Assembly: GCA_900772565.1 (NCBI GenBank)
Contig: CAAHET010000162.1
Coordinates: 1 to 36,347 of the forward strand
Origin: an uncultured Faecalibacterium sp.
GTDB taxonomy: Bacteria; Bacillota; Clostridia; Oscillospirales; Ruminococcaceae
Length of the DNA: 36,347 nucleotides
Direction: 5' to 3'
Made by a program: the position numbers and the translations under genes
The notes under the pieces: generated by a model
What the model was told of the DNA's origin: nothing
The model's input: the letters and a program-made list of their open reading frames with translations, nothing else
Database searches by the model: none
In this document: positions 1-9,172 of the stretch, one piece after another
Layout: each line of letters starts with the position of its first letter
Numbering within the stretch: position 1 is the first letter of the stretch

Positions 1-97
1 CAAGGGGACGGCTTTTGGCGGTGGCGGGAAAGTTTCCGGCATAGCGCAAAGGCGTCCCCTTGGGGGAGCTGGCGAACGTAGTGAGCCTGAGGGGGTA
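1..97 (+). repeat. MITE-like intergenic repeat, family A, 5' part outside window
   Basis: These bases match the last two thirds of two other copies at 1797-1931 and 35938-36075. Shared blocks are CAAGGGGACGGCTT, GTGGCGG, CAAAGGCGTCCCCTTGGGGG and the ending GAGGGGGT. The first roughly 40 bases of the unit lie before the window. The unit contains nested short palindromes of the type TCCCC/GGGGA and carries no gene. Confidence 0.75.
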
Positions 98-122
98 CAA
101 TAAGGATTTCAGCTCGTCCCGG

Positions 123-151
123 TTGCAATTCCGGCGCAAAAGTTCTACAAT
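123..151 (+). promoter_or_regulatory. Promoter of the C69 dipeptidase gene
   Basis: A -35 box TTGCAA (123-128) and a -10 box TACAAT (146-151) are separated by exactly 17 bases. They end 33 bases before the dipeptidase start codon. The promoter lies directly after the family A repeat. Confidence 0.7.
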
Positions 152-184
152 AGAGGCACATTATAGAATATGGAGGGAAAACCT

Positions 185-1669
185 ATGGCTTGCACTACCA
201 TTCTGGTCGGCAAGGCAGCATCGTACGATGGCTCTACCATGATCGCCCGCAACGATGACTCCGGCTCCGGCCATTTCACCGCTAAAAAATTCACCGTGAT
301 CCACCCGGAGGAGCTGCCCAAGACCTACCGCAGCGTCCTTTCCCATGTGGAGATCCCCCTGCCGGAGGGCGCACTGCGGTTTACCGCCATGCCCAACGCT
401 GTGGAGGGCAAGGGTATCTGGGCAGCTTCCGGCGTCAACGCCGCCAATGTGGGCATGACCGCCACCGAGACCATCACCTCCAACCCCCGCGTGCTGGGCG
501 CAGACCCGCTGGTGGAGTATCAGCCCGCCAAGGGCGAAAAGCCCGAGGTGCCCGGCGGCATCGGCGAGGAGGATATCGTCTATCTGGTGCTGCCCTACAT
601 CCGCTCTGCCCGCGAGGGCGTGCTGCGTCTGGGCAGTCTGCTGGAGCAGTACGGTACTTACGAGATGAACGGCATCGCCTTTCAGGATGTAAACGAGATC
701 TGGTGGCTGGAGACTATCGGCGGTCACCACTGGATCGCCCGCCGCGTGCCGGACGATGTGTATGTGGTCATGCCCAACCAGCTGGGTATCGACAGCTTTG
801 ATCTGGAAGATGCCTTCGGCGCACAGGAAAACTACCTCTGCTCCGCCGACCTGCGAGAGTTTATTGCCAAGAACCACTTCGACCTCTCTTTGGACGGCGC
901 ACTGAACCCCCGGGACGCCTTTGGCAGTCATGATGACGCCGACCACGTTTACAACACCCCCCGCGCATGGTATATGCTGCGCTACCTCAACCCCCGCACA
1001 TGGGTGTGGGAGGGCACCGATGCCGACTACACCCCCATGTCCGATGACCTGCCGTGGTGCATGGTGCCGGAGCGCAAGGTGACCCCGGAGGACATCAAGT
1101 ATATGCTGTCCAGCCACTATCAGGGCACCCCCTACGACCCCTACCTGAGCTACGGCGACAAGTCCGCAAAGGGTGCGTACCGCTCCATCGGCATCAACCG
1201 CAACGACTTTATGGCGCTGTTGCAGATGCGCCCCGACCAGCCGGAGGAATCCCGCGCAGTGGAGTGGGTGGCCTATGCTTCCAACGCCTTCAACACCATG
1301 GTGCCCTTCTACGCCAATGTGGAACGCACCCCGGAGTATCTGGCAAACACCACCGGCACTGTGTCCACTGATAACTTCTACTGGACCAGCCGCCTGATTG
1401 CCGCCATGGCAGATGCTTCCTATAATAAATCCCTGTTCCACCTCGAGCGCTACGAGGAAGCCGTGCTCTCTGCCGGCCGCGCACTGGTGAACCAGTACGA
1501 CGCAAAGCTTGCCGCCGAGCCGGACGCTGCCCGCCGCGCCGCCCTGCGGGAGGAAGCCAACACTGCCATTGCCGCCATGCTGCAGGAGAAGGCTGCCGAC
1601 ACGCTGGACAAAGTCCTGTTTGAGCTGAGCAGCCAGATGAAGAACGCCTACTCCCGCTCGGATGCCTGA
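185..1669 (+). CDS. C69 family dipeptidase (PepD-like)
   Basis: Probable N-terminal-nucleophile dipeptidase of peptidase family C69, hydrolysing dipeptides in the cytoplasm. The sequence begins MACTTILVGKAASYDGST, so the presumed nucleophile is Cys3. In this family the residues before the Cys are removed by self-processing, and here they would be only Met-Ala. The conserved start (CTTILVGK, DGSTMIARNDD) is the strongest evidence; the length of 494 residues is normal for the family. I chose ATG 185 over the in-frame ATG at 170 because GGAGGG at 172-177 gives a 7-base spacing to 185, and because the longer form would bury the Cys. The gene is monocistronic, with its own promoter and terminator. 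No signal peptide is visible. Confidence 0.9.
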   Translation: MACTTILVGKAASYDGSTMIARNDDSGSGHFTAKKFTVIHPEELPKTYRSVLSHVEIPLPEGALRFTAMPNAVEGKGIWAASGVNAANVGMTATETITSNPRVLGADPLVEYQPAKGEKPEVPGGIGEEDIVYLVLPYIRSAREGVLRLGSLLEQYGTYEMNGIAFQDVNEIWWLETIGGHHWIARRVPDDVYVVMPNQLGIDSFDLEDAFGAQENYLCSADLREFIAKNHFDLSLDGALNPRDAFGSHDDADHVYNTPRAWYMLRYLNPRTWVWEGTDADYTPMSDDLPWCMVPERKVTPEDIKYMLSSHYQGTPYDPYLSYGDKSAKGAYRSIGINRNDFMALLQMRPDQPEESRAVEWVAYASNAFNTMVPFYANVERTPEYLANTTGTVSTDNFYWTSRLIAAMADASYNKSLFHLERYEEAVLSAGRALVNQYDAKLAAEPDAARRAALREEANTAIAAMLQEKAADTLDKVLFELSSQMKNAYSRSDA

Positions 1670-1718
1670 TTGAAACCAGCCGGGCACCAAAACCGGTCAA
1701 GACCGGTCATATAAACGC

Positions 1719-1759
1719 AAAAAAGACCACCGTATCCACAAGTGCGGTGGTCTTTTTTT
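1719..1759 (+). terminator. Intrinsic terminator after the dipeptidase gene
   Basis: The stem GACCACCG (1725-1732) pairs with CGGTGGTC (1745-1752). It is extended by A-T pairs and followed by a run of seven T. Confidence 0.85.
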
Positions 1760-1796
1760 GCGGGTGGAGTTAGCCGAAAGCTGCATTTGCGACGGG

Positions 1797-1931
1797 ATAC
1801 CCCTTCCGTCAAAGCCTGCGGCTTTGCCACCTTCCCCAAGGGGACGGCTTCAGCAGTGGCGGCAAAGTTTGCGGTAGCACTCAAAGGCGCCCCCTTGGGG
1901 GAGCTGCCGAACGCAGTGAGGCTGAAGGGGT
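1797..1931 (+). repeat. MITE-like intergenic repeat, family A, complete copy
   Basis: The element is about 135 bp and is bounded by a perfect 8-bp inverted repeat, ACCCCTTC (1799-1806) and GAAGGGGT (1924-1931). Inside are two further palindromic blocks, CTTCCCCAAGGGGACGG and CGCCCCCTTGGGGGAG. It matches 35938-36075 over its whole length and 1-97 over its 3' part. There is no open frame. It fills much of the 477-base gap between the dipeptidase and fru operons. Confidence 0.8.
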
Positions 1932-2040
1932 CTGCCCGTGCAAGGCGACTAAGGGAGTTTGTCCTCTTGTATCCCACATATTAGCAACTGTGCACAAAAA
2001 ATGGAACAATTTTTTGGTGAACGAAAATGACCGGAACTGA

Positions 2041-2068
2041 TTGATTTTGACGGGATTTTTGCTATAAT
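2041..2068 (+). promoter_or_regulatory. Promoter of the fru operon
   Basis: A consensus -10 TATAAT (2063-2068) is preceded by TGC, giving an extended -10. The -35 box TTGATT (2041-2046) is 16 bases upstream. The start codon of the regulator follows after a leader of about 70 bases. Confidence 0.75.
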
Positions 2069-2088
2069 AAAGACATAGACAACCAAAA

Positions 2089-2121
2089 CACGCCAAGACC
2101 GTGCAGAACCGGTCAGGCGTG
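2089..2121 (+). promoter_or_regulatory. Inverted repeat in the fru leader, possible operator or leader hairpin
   Basis: CACGCC (2089-2094) and GACCG (2097-2101) pair with CGGTC (2110-2114) and GGCGTG (2116-2121) around a 7-base loop. It lies about 20 bases after the -10 box and before the first gene, which encodes a DeoR-type repressor. An autoregulatory operator is therefore plausible, but an RNA hairpin in the leader fits equally well. There is no T-run, so it is not a terminator. Confidence 0.45.
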
Positions 2122-2146
2122 GGAAGGAAAGAAGGGAAAAGACACC

Positions 2147-2902
2147 ATGCTGGCAGAGGAACGTTTTGCACTGATCTTAGAGCAGCTGAACGAAAAGCGC
2201 ACCGTGACGGTGCAGCAGCTGTGCGAGGCGCTGCACACCAGCGAATCCACCATCCGGCGCGACCTGACCGAGCTAGACCGGCAGGGCAGGCTGACCAAGG
2301 TGCACGGAGGGGCGACCCTGCCGGACAGCCGTTTTCTGGCAGACGAGCCCACCATGGAAGCTAAGGAGACACTGGCTGTGGCAGAAAAGCGCAGCATTGC
2401 GGCCGCCGCAGCAGCGCTCATCACCGCCGAAGATTTTGTGTTTATTGATGCAGGCACCACCACGCTGGAGCTGGTGCGGACGCTGACGGGTGCGGCGCTC
2501 AAGGCTACCTATGTGACCAACGGCGTGGCGCACGCCCGGCTGCTGGCACAAAAGGGCTGCCGGGTGTATCTGCCCGGCGGGCTGCTGCGCCCCCAGACCG
2601 AAGCCATCGTGGGTGCCCCGGCGGTCAGCAGCATCCAGCAATATAACTTTACCAAAGCATTCATGGGTGCCAACGGCGTGGCGCTGGAGGCGGGTTTTAC
2701 CACCCCGGACCCCGAGGAAGCAGCCGTAAAGGCCGCAGCCGTCCACCGCGCAAGGGAAAGCTGGTTCCTTGTAGACGACGCCAAGTTTGCTAAAATTTAT
2801 CCGGCGGTCATCACGGATCTGCACAGCGGTGCCATCCTGACCAACCGCTGCCCGAACCCCAAGTATAAGCAGCATACCTTTGTAAAGGAGGCAGAAGTAT
2901 GA
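2147..2902 (+). CDS. fruR: DeoR-family transcriptional regulator of the fructose operon
   Basis: Probable repressor that senses a phosphorylated fructose intermediate and controls the fru genes. Residues 1-57 form a DeoR-type winged helix-turn-helix (TVQQLCEALHTSESTIRRDL, then the VHGGATL turn). The remainder is the sugar-phosphate-binding DeoRC domain, with FIDAGTTTLELV and YVTNGVAHARLL. The 251-residue length is typical. A GA-rich Shine-Dalgarno (GAAGGG, 2131-2136) precedes the ATG. The stop codon overlaps the fruK start as ATGA (2899-2902), so the two genes are translationally coupled. Function is inferred from family and operon context. Confidence 0.92.
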   Translation: MLAEERFALILEQLNEKRTVTVQQLCEALHTSESTIRRDLTELDRQGRLTKVHGGATLPDSRFLADEPTMEAKETLAVAEKRSIAAAAAALITAEDFVFIDAGTTTLELVRTLTGAALKATYVTNGVAHARLLAQKGCRVYLPGGLLRPQTEAIVGAPAVSSIQQYNFTKAFMGANGVALEAGFTTPDPEEAAVKAAAVHRARESWFLVDDAKFAKIYPAVITDLHSGAILTNRCPNPKYKQHTFVKEAEV

Positions 2903-3804
2903 TCTACACCGTTACCTTTAACCCGGCTATTGACTACGTTGTGCGCTTGGACGCACCGCTGGAGGTGGGCGCAGTGAACCGCGCCCAAGGCGAGGACTGC
3001 GTGCTGGGCGGCAAGGGCATCAACGTGTCCGGCGTGCTGGCGCAGCTGGGCTGCGAGAGCGTGGCACTGGGCTTTGTGGCCGGTGAGACCGGCGCATGGC
3101 TGGAGCGCGGTCTGGCCGCACAGGGACTTAAAACCGATTTTGTGCATCTGGAAAACGGCATGACCCGTATCAATGTCAAGATCAAGGCCGGGCAGGAGAC
3201 CGAGCTGAACGGCGCAGGCCCTGCCATCCCGGAAAGTGCGTTGCAGCAGCTGGAAGCCCAGCTGGACAAGCTGACCGATGGCGATATCCTCATTCTGGCG
3301 GGCAGCATCCCGGCAAGCCTGCCGCAGAGCGTCTACGAGCGGCTGCTGGCGCGGCTGCAGGGCAGGGGCGTGCGCGCAGTGGTGGACGCCACCCGCGACC
3401 TGCTGGTGAACGTGCTGCCCTACCACCCCTTCCTTATCAAGCCCAACAACCATGAGCTGGGCGAGATCGTGGGCAAGGTGCTGACCAGTGACGCCGAGAT
3501 CGTGGCCGCTGCCCGCACCCTACAGGAAAAGGGTGCCCGCAATGTGCTGGTGAGCATGGCAGGGGACGGTGCGCTGCTGCTGGATGAGCAGGGACAGGTG
3601 CACCGCATCGGCTGCCCCAAGGGCAAGGTAGTCAACAGCGTGGGTGCAGGCGACAGCATGGTGGCCGGTTTTGTGGCCGGGTATCTGCAAAGCCGCAGCT
3701 ATGCGCAGGCACTGCGTCTGGGCACCGCCTGCGGCAGCGCCACGGCCTTCAGCCTTGGGCTTGCCACAAAGGAAAAGATCGACGAGCTGCTGGCGCAGCT
3801 TTGA
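2899..3804 (+). CDS. fruK: 1-phosphofructokinase
   Basis: ATP-dependent kinase that converts fructose 1-phosphate, the product of the adjacent PTS, to fructose 1,6-bisphosphate in the cytoplasm. It belongs to the PfkB/ribokinase family. The first PfkB signature GGKGINVSG lies near residue 37 and the second, VNSVGAGDSMVAGF, near residue 250; the latter carries the catalytic Asp in GAGDS. The 301-residue length is normal. AAGGAGG at 2885-2891 gives a good ribosome binding site, and the gene overlaps fruR by four bases. Gene order fruR-fruK-fruA is the standard fructose operon, which separates it from tagatose-6-phosphate kinase. Confidence 0.94.
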   Translation: MIYTVTFNPAIDYVVRLDAPLEVGAVNRAQGEDCVLGGKGINVSGVLAQLGCESVALGFVAGETGAWLERGLAAQGLKTDFVHLENGMTRINVKIKAGQETELNGAGPAIPESALQQLEAQLDKLTDGDILILAGSIPASLPQSVYERLLARLQGRGVRAVVDATRDLLVNVLPYHPFLIKPNNHELGEIVGKVLTSDAEIVAAARTLQEKGARNVLVSMAGDGALLLDEQGQVHRIGCPKGKVVNSVGAGDSMVAGFVAGYLQSRSYAQALRLGTACGSATAFSLGLATKEKIDELLAQL

Positions 3805-3833
3805 TAGGATAAAAGGAACAAGGAGGAACGTTT

Positions 3834-5762
3834 ATGCGCATCACCGAGTTATTTACCGCACAGTCCATTGCACTGGACGAGGCGCTGCAGACGCAGGAGC
3901 AGATCCTGAGCCGTCTGGTGGAATTGCAGGCTACCCATGGCAATATCACCGATAAGGAGGCCTACAAAAAGGCACTCTACGCCCGCGAGGCCGAGGGCTC
4001 TACCTATGTGGACAACGGCATCACTGTGCCCCACGCCAAGACCAATGTGGTCACCCGCCCCAGTCTGGCCGCCCTGCGGCTGAGCACCCCGGTGCAGTAC
4101 AACGCCGAGGATGACGGCACCACCGACCTGCTGTTTGCCATTGCCGCCCCGGAAAACGGCAGCCTGCATGTGGACATGCTGGCCCGCATGATGCAGATGC
4201 TGATGAACGAGGACTTTGTGGAAAAGCTTAAAGCCGCCAAGACCCCCAAGGAGTTCTTGGAGTGCATCGACGCGCAGGAGGAAGCACAGTTCGGCGCAGA
4301 GAGCTTTACCCAGCAGGCTATCCCGCAGGACGGCTACCGCATTCTGGCCGTGACCGCCTGCGTCAACGGCATCGCCCACACCTACATGGCCGCAGAAGCA
4401 CTGACCAAGGCCGGTGACAAGCTGGGTCTGCCCACCAAGGTGGAGACCAACGGCTCGGACGGCGCAAAGAACATCCTGACCCGCGCCGAGATCGCCGCCT
4501 GTGATGGTATCATCGTGGCAGCGGAGAAAAAGGTGGACACTGCCCGCTTCGACGGCAAGCCGGTGCTGTTCACCCGCGTAGATGACGGCATCCACAAGCC
4601 GGAGGAACTCATCAAGAAAATCGCCCACGGCGAGGTGCCCGTGTTCCACGCCGAGGGCGGCGCAGCAGCCGAGGAGGACGCTTCCGGCAAGGACAGCTTC
4701 GGCCGCGGCCTGTACAAGAACCTGATGAACGGCGTTTCTCACATGCTGCCCTTCGTGGTGGGCGGCGGCATCATGATTGCGCTGGCCTTCCTGCTGGATG
4801 ATTACAGCATCAACCCCGCAAACTTCGGCATGAACACCCCCGTCGCCGCCTTCTTCAAGACGGTGGGCAGCGCAGCCTTCGGCTATATGCTGCCCATTCT
4901 GGCCGGTTTTATTGCCATGTCCATCGCCGACCGTCCGGGTCTGGCCGTAGGTTTTGCCGGCGGCGTGCTGGCCATGAACGGCACCAACTTCACCGACCTT
5001 GCCGCAGGCAGCACCACAGGCATCTCCGGCGGTTTCCTTGCAGCGCTGCTGGCCGGTTTTGCAGCGGGCTACATCGTGCAGTTCCTTAAAAAGATCACCG
5101 AAAAGCTGCCCGCCAGCCTGAACGGTATCCGCCCGATGCTCATCTACCCGCTGGGTGGCATTCTTATCGTAGGTGCGATGATGTGCGCCGTGAACCCGGT
5201 AATGGGCATGATCAACACCGCCATGACCGACTGGCTGAACGCACTGGGCGGCAGTTCCAAGGTGCTGCTGGGCGCTATCGTGGCCGGTATGATGAGCGTG
5301 GATATGGGTGGTCCGGTCAACAAGGCAGCCTACGTCTTTGGTACCGCAGCCCTTGCCTCCGGCAACTACGAGGTGATGGCCGCCGTCATGGTGGGCGGCA
5401 TGGTTCCTCCCATCGCCATCGCCCTGTCCACCACCTTCTGCCCCCGCAAGTGGACCCCGGAAGAGCGCCGCAACGGCATCGTGAACTACGTCATGGGTCT
5501 GTGCTTCGTGTCTGAGGGCGCTATCCCCTATGCAGCAGCCGACCCGCTGCGCGTTCTGCCCAGCTGCGTTGTCGGCTCTGCGGTCGCCGGTGCGCTCTCC
5601 ATGACCTTCGGCTGTGCACTGCGCGCACCCCACGGCGGCATCTTCGTGTTCCCGGTGGTGGACCACGCCGTGCTGTACTGCGTGGCACTGGCTGTGGGCA
5701 GTGTGCTGGGTGCAGTGATCCTGAGCCTTGTCAAAAAGACCCAGCCCGCCGAGGCAAAGTAA
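3834..5762 (+). CDS. fruA: PTS fructose transporter subunit EIIABC
   Basis: Membrane permease that takes up fructose and phosphorylates it at C1. EIIA covers about residues 1-145, with the phosphorylated His67 in GITVPHAKT. EIIB covers about 168-270, with the phosphorylated Cys176 in TACVNGIAHTYMAAEAL; the usual P-T after the Cys is replaced by V-N. EIIC runs from about residue 290 to the end with many hydrophobic segments. AAGGAGG precedes the ATG. It is the last gene of fruRKA and is followed by a strong terminator. The three domains in one 642-residue chain match the FruA type of Firmicutes. Confidence 0.95.
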   Translation: MRITELFTAQSIALDEALQTQEQILSRLVELQATHGNITDKEAYKKALYAREAEGSTYVDNGITVPHAKTNVVTRPSLAALRLSTPVQYNAEDDGTTDLLFAIAAPENGSLHVDMLARMMQMLMNEDFVEKLKAAKTPKEFLECIDAQEEAQFGAESFTQQAIPQDGYRILAVTACVNGIAHTYMAAEALTKAGDKLGLPTKVETNGSDGAKNILTRAEIAACDGIIVAAEKKVDTARFDGKPVLFTRVDDGIHKPEELIKKIAHGEVPVFHAEGGAAAEEDASGKDSFGRGLYKNLMNGVSHMLPFVVGGGIMIALAFLLDDYSINPANFGMNTPVAAFFKTVGSAAFGYMLPILAGFIAMSIADRPGLAVGFAGGVLAMNGTNFTDLAAGSTTGISGGFLAALLAGFAAGYIVQFLKKITEKLPASLNGIRPMLIYPLGGILIVGAMMCAVNPVMGMINTAMTDWLNALGGSSKVLLGAIVAGMMSVDMGGPVNKAAYVFGTAALASGNYEVMAAVMVGGMVPPIAIALSTTFCPRKWTPEERRNGIVNYVMGLCFVSEGAIPYAAADPLRVLPSCVVGSAVAGALSMTFGCALRAPHGGIFVFPVVDHAVLYCVALAVGSVLGAVILSLVKKTQPAEAK

Positions 5763-5805
5763 CGAGCCATTCTCTTTCTCCATTACGGATAAGTTCTCCA
5801 TAAAA

Positions 5806-5850
5806 GCAAAGGGGGCTGCCGCATAACGCGGCGGTCCCTTTTGCATTTTC
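5806..5850 (+). terminator. Intrinsic terminator of the fru operon
   Basis: A 17-bp stem, 5806-5822 with 5828-5844, includes three G-U pairs and closes a 5-base loop (ATAAC). A short T-rich tail follows. Confidence 0.85.
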
Positions 5851-5890
5851 CGACCGTCTGCTGTAAAAAGATGTTTTTTGCACCGGACAG

Positions 5891-5919
5891 TTCCCCGGCG
5901 GTGGAAAATGTGTTATCAT
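5891..5919 (+). promoter_or_regulatory. Possible extended -10 promoter of the GPH symporter gene
   Basis: TGTTATCAT (5911-5919) is an extended -10 box. The -35 position (TTCCCC, 5891-5896) is poor. It is the best candidate in the 217-base gap after the fru operon. Confidence 0.4.
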
Positions 5920-5979
5920 AGGAATGATAAGACTGTGTAAGATCCCGCACCTGCGGGGAGAAAGGAAACGATCTGTTCC

Positions 5980-7476
5980 ATGCGCAGACAAAGCTTCTGG
6001 AACCACCGGTTCACCCGCACCCGGATCAAAAGCGAGAAGGTTCAGCTGCCGGAGATGCTCTTCGGCTATATTCTGGGCCCCATGGGTGCTTCCATCTCAG
6101 GCAGTATTTTTGGCAGCATCCTGCAAAGCTACTTCACCGATGTGCTCCGGCTGGATCTGCGGTTCCTCAGCCGGTTGCAGCTGGTGTCCACCGTGCTCAT
6201 CGTGGCGGCAAACCTTCTGGTAGGCCAGCTGATTGAGCGCACCCGCGCTACGGCGGGCAAGGCAAGACCATGGCTGCTGCTTTCGGTGTTTACCTTTTCC
6301 TCTGCCAGCGTGCTCATGTTCATCGTGCCCTTTCAGGGCATCGCGCGCATGGTGTGGATCGCTGTGGCGTACAACCTGTACTACTCGTTTGCGTCCCCCA
6401 TTTACAGCACAGCCAGCAGCATCATGCTCTCGGTATCCACCCGGGACAGCCGTCAGCGCGGGCTGCTGGCCTCCATCAACAGCATGGTGGGTCTGGGCGT
6501 GATGGGCACCTGCAGTATGGTGTTCCCCATGCTGGTGTCATTTTTTCTCCGGGAAAATATCCACCGCTGGTTTTTCACCATGCTGGGGGTGGCGGTGTTC
6601 ACCGGGCTTACCATCTATTTGCAGTTCGCCTTTACCCGGGAGCGTGTCACCGAGGAGCGCCGTATTCTGGAAGGCCTGTACGGGCCGGAGGATGAATTTG
6701 AAGCCGCCCGGCAGGCAGAAGCACCCCTGCCGGAGCCTGCACCGGTGCAGCGGATCTCGCTGCGCCGCCAGCTGCGGGCAGTGGCTGCCGACCCCATGTG
6801 GTGGCTCATACTGGGTGTATGTGTGCTGTTCCAGTGGAGCGGGTCTTTAAAAAACAGCACCATGACCTACTATTGTAAGTGGGTGGTGGACAATACCTTT
6901 CTGGGCAGTGCGGGTGCATGGGGCGCGTCTCAGTCCCTACTGACCATGATGGGTGCACTGCCCATGGCACTGGCCTCGGTGCTGCTGGTGCCGCTGACCG
7001 ACCGGTTCGGCAAGCGCAAGGTGTGCGGGTGGTTTCTGCTGCTGGGCGCTGCGGGCGGTGTGATCGCGGGGCTGGGGCAGGGCAGGCTGATCCCGGTGGC
7101 GATCGGCGTTGCGCTCAAGTGCTTCGGCTCTGCGCCTGCCTGCTGCCTGCTCCTTGCCATGGTGACCGATGTGGTGGACCATGTGGAGATGCGCAGCGGC
7201 ATCCGCACCGACGGACTGACCATGTCGGTGTACAGCTCCCTGTCCGTGGCGGGCGGCTCGGTGATGAGCGCACTATTCAACGGGGTGCTGGCGCGCACCG
7301 GCTATGACCAGTGCGCCAGCACGGCGCTGGGCACTGCCGCCCAGAACGCCGCCGTGCGCCATGTGATCGCAGGCGGCTATATCTGGGTGGAAACGCTCAG
7401 CTATGTGGCGGCGGGGCTTCTGCTGCTGGCCTTCTGGAGGGTGGAAAAAGACCTTGCCGCCCGGCAAAAAAACTGA
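5980..7476 (+). CDS. GPH-family (glycoside-pentoside-hexuronide) cation symporter
   Basis: Integral membrane transporter of the major facilitator superfamily, MFS_2/GPH type, likely importing a sugar or glycoside with a cation. Evidence is the N-terminal LPEMLFGYILGPMGASI followed by about 12 hydrophobic segments. The loop 2-3 motif RTRATAGKARPWLLL corresponds to the conserved R-x-G-K-x-R-P-W signature. The 498-residue length is slightly long because of the N-terminal tail and a charged central loop. The Shine-Dalgarno GAAAGG is about 14 bases from ATG 5980, but no other in-frame start is closer. No glycosidase or regulator sits beside it, so the substrate cannot be read from context. Confidence 0.85.
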   Translation: MRRQSFWNHRFTRTRIKSEKVQLPEMLFGYILGPMGASISGSIFGSILQSYFTDVLRLDLRFLSRLQLVSTVLIVAANLLVGQLIERTRATAGKARPWLLLSVFTFSSASVLMFIVPFQGIARMVWIAVAYNLYYSFASPIYSTASSIMLSVSTRDSRQRGLLASINSMVGLGVMGTCSMVFPMLVSFFLRENIHRWFFTMLGVAVFTGLTIYLQFAFTRERVTEERRILEGLYGPEDEFEAARQAEAPLPEPAPVQRISLRRQLRAVAADPMWWLILGVCVLFQWSGSLKNSTMTYYCKWVVDNTFLGSAGAWGASQSLLTMMGALPMALASVLLVPLTDRFGKRKVCGWFLLLGAAGGVIAGLGQGRLIPVAIGVALKCFGSAPACCLLLAMVTDVVDHVEMRSGIRTDGLTMSVYSSLSVAGGSVMSALFNGVLARTGYDQCASTALGTAAQNAAVRHVIAGGYIWVETLSYVAAGLLLLAFWRVEKDLAARQKN

Positions 7477-7567
7477 CCCCAAAACGGCATCTGCAACAAA
7501 AAACAGAACTCTGCACCGCCCAAAACGGCCTATCCTGCCGGAATTGCGTTCTGCGCTTTGTTTTGCA

Positions 7568-7596
7568 TTGCGCCCCACCCCGGGCTGTGGTATACT
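7568..7596 (+). promoter_or_regulatory. Promoter of the DUF1846 gene
   Basis: The -35 box TTGCGC (7568-7573) is followed after 17 bases by an extended -10, TGGTATACT (7588-7596). The same TG-n-TATACT or TACACT box occurs at 9242-9250, 28565-28573 and 35286-35294. Confidence 0.75.
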
Positions 7597-7656
7597 TATG
7601 CTTGTGATTTTTTAGGCCGGGTATGGTGTGCCCGGCCACCAGAGAGGAAACGAACG

Positions 7657-9150
7657 ATGAAAATAGGATTTGACAACGACAAATATCTTTCCATGCAGTC
7701 TGAGCATATCCGCGAGCGCATCAAGAAGTTTGACAATAAACTGTATCTGGAATTCGGCGGCAAGCTGTTCGATGATTACCACGCTTCCCGCGTGCTGCCC
7801 GGCTTTCAGCCGGACTCCAAGCTGCAGATGCTTTTGCAGCTCAAGGAGCAGGCCGAGATCGTTATCGTCATCAGCGCCGAGGACATCATCAGCAGCAAGG
7901 TGCGTGGCGACTACGGCATTACCTATGATCTGGACGTGCTGCGCCTTATCGACGCTTTTCAGGAGGTGGGGCTGTATGTGGGCAGCGTGTGCGTGACCAA
8001 GTACACCGCTGCCGCCGAGGTGGAAGCCTTTGAAAAGCGGCTGAACAGTCTGGGCATCCGTACCTTCCGCCACTACAAGATCCCTGGCTACCCCAACGAC
8101 GTGGCCCGCATCGTCAGCGACGAGGGCTACGGCCGCAACGAGTACATTGAGACCGAGCGCCCGCTGGTGGTCATCACCGCGCCCGGCCCCGGCAGCGGAA
8201 AAATGGCCGTCTGCCTGTCCCAGCTGTACCATGAATACAAGCGCGGCGTCAAGGCCGGTTACGCCAAGTTCGAGACCTTCCCCATCTGGAATATTCCCCT
8301 GAAGCACCCGGTCAATCTGGCTTACGAGGCCGCCACCGCCGACCTGAACGATGTGAACATGATCGACCCCTTCCATCTGGAAGCCTACGGCGTGACCACC
8401 GTGAACTACAACCGCGACATCGAGATCTTCCCGGTGGTGAACGCGATGTTCGAGCTGATCGCAGGGCAGAGTCCCTACAAGTCTCCCACGGACATGGGTG
8501 TGAATATGGCCGGTAACTGCATCGTGGATGATGCCGTTTGCTGCGAGGCCTCCCGCAAGGAGATCGTGCGCCGGTACTACAAGTGCCTGTGTGAGCAGAA
8601 GATCACCGGCACCGCCAAGGAGAGCGAGCGCTACAAGCTGGAGCTGCTGATGAACCAGGCCGGACTGACCATGGGCGCACGGGAAGTGGAAAAGCAGGCA
8701 CACGCCCGCAGCGAAGCCACCGGCGGCGCACCGGCTGCTGCCATTGAGCTGAGCGACGGCACCGTCATCACCGGCAAGACCGGCCCGCTGCTGGGTGCTA
8801 CCGCAAGTGCCCTGATCAACGCGCTCAAGTATCTGGCGGGAATCCCGCAGGAGACGGATCTGGTCAGCGCTGCTGCCATCGAGCCCATCCAGACCCTCAA
8901 GACCAACTATCTGGGCGGCAAGAACCCCCGTCTGCACACCGACGAGATCCTGATCGCCCTGTCCAGCTCTGCTGCTTCCAGCGAGCTTGCCGCAGCAGCC
9001 ATGCACCAGCTGCCCAACCTCAAGGGCTGCGATGTGCATTCCACCGTGCTGCTTTCCAGCGTGGACAGCAGCACCCTGAACCGTCTGGGCATGTACCTGA
9101 CCTGCGACCCCGTCTACGAGGAAGAGGACCGCAAGTACCATAAGCTGTAA
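7657..9150 (+). CDS. DUF1846 (UPF0371) family protein
   Basis: Conserved cytoplasmic protein of the DUF1846 family, whose biochemical role I do not know with certainty. The N-terminus MKIGFDNDKYLSMQSEHI, the segment VIVISAEDIISSKVRGDYG and the glycine-rich APGPGSGKMAVCLSQLYHE near residue 172 are recognisable family features; the last resembles a nucleotide- or phosphate-binding loop. The 497-residue length is typical. ATG 7657 is supported by GAGAGG at 7642-7647 and a promoter 60 bases upstream. A longer reading frame upstream starts inside the promoter and is not likely used. The gene is monocistronic and ends at a strong hairpin. Confidence 0.9.
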   Translation: MKIGFDNDKYLSMQSEHIRERIKKFDNKLYLEFGGKLFDDYHASRVLPGFQPDSKLQMLLQLKEQAEIVIVISAEDIISSKVRGDYGITYDLDVLRLIDAFQEVGLYVGSVCVTKYTAAAEVEAFEKRLNSLGIRTFRHYKIPGYPNDVARIVSDEGYGRNEYIETERPLVVITAPGPGSGKMAVCLSQLYHEYKRGVKAGYAKFETFPIWNIPLKHPVNLAYEAATADLNDVNMIDPFHLEAYGVTTVNYNRDIEIFPVVNAMFELIAGQSPYKSPTDMGVNMAGNCIVDDAVCCEASRKEIVRRYYKCLCEQKITGTAKESERYKLELLMNQAGLTMGAREVEKQAHARSEATGGAPAAAIELSDGTVITGKTGPLLGATASALINALKYLAGIPQETDLVSAAAIEPIQTLKTNYLGGKNPRLHTDEILIALSSSAASSELAAAAMHQLPNLKGCDVHSTVLLSSVDSSTLNRLGMYLTCDPVYEEEDRKYHKL

Positions 9151-9172
9151 AAATAAAAGAGAAACTGGTAAA

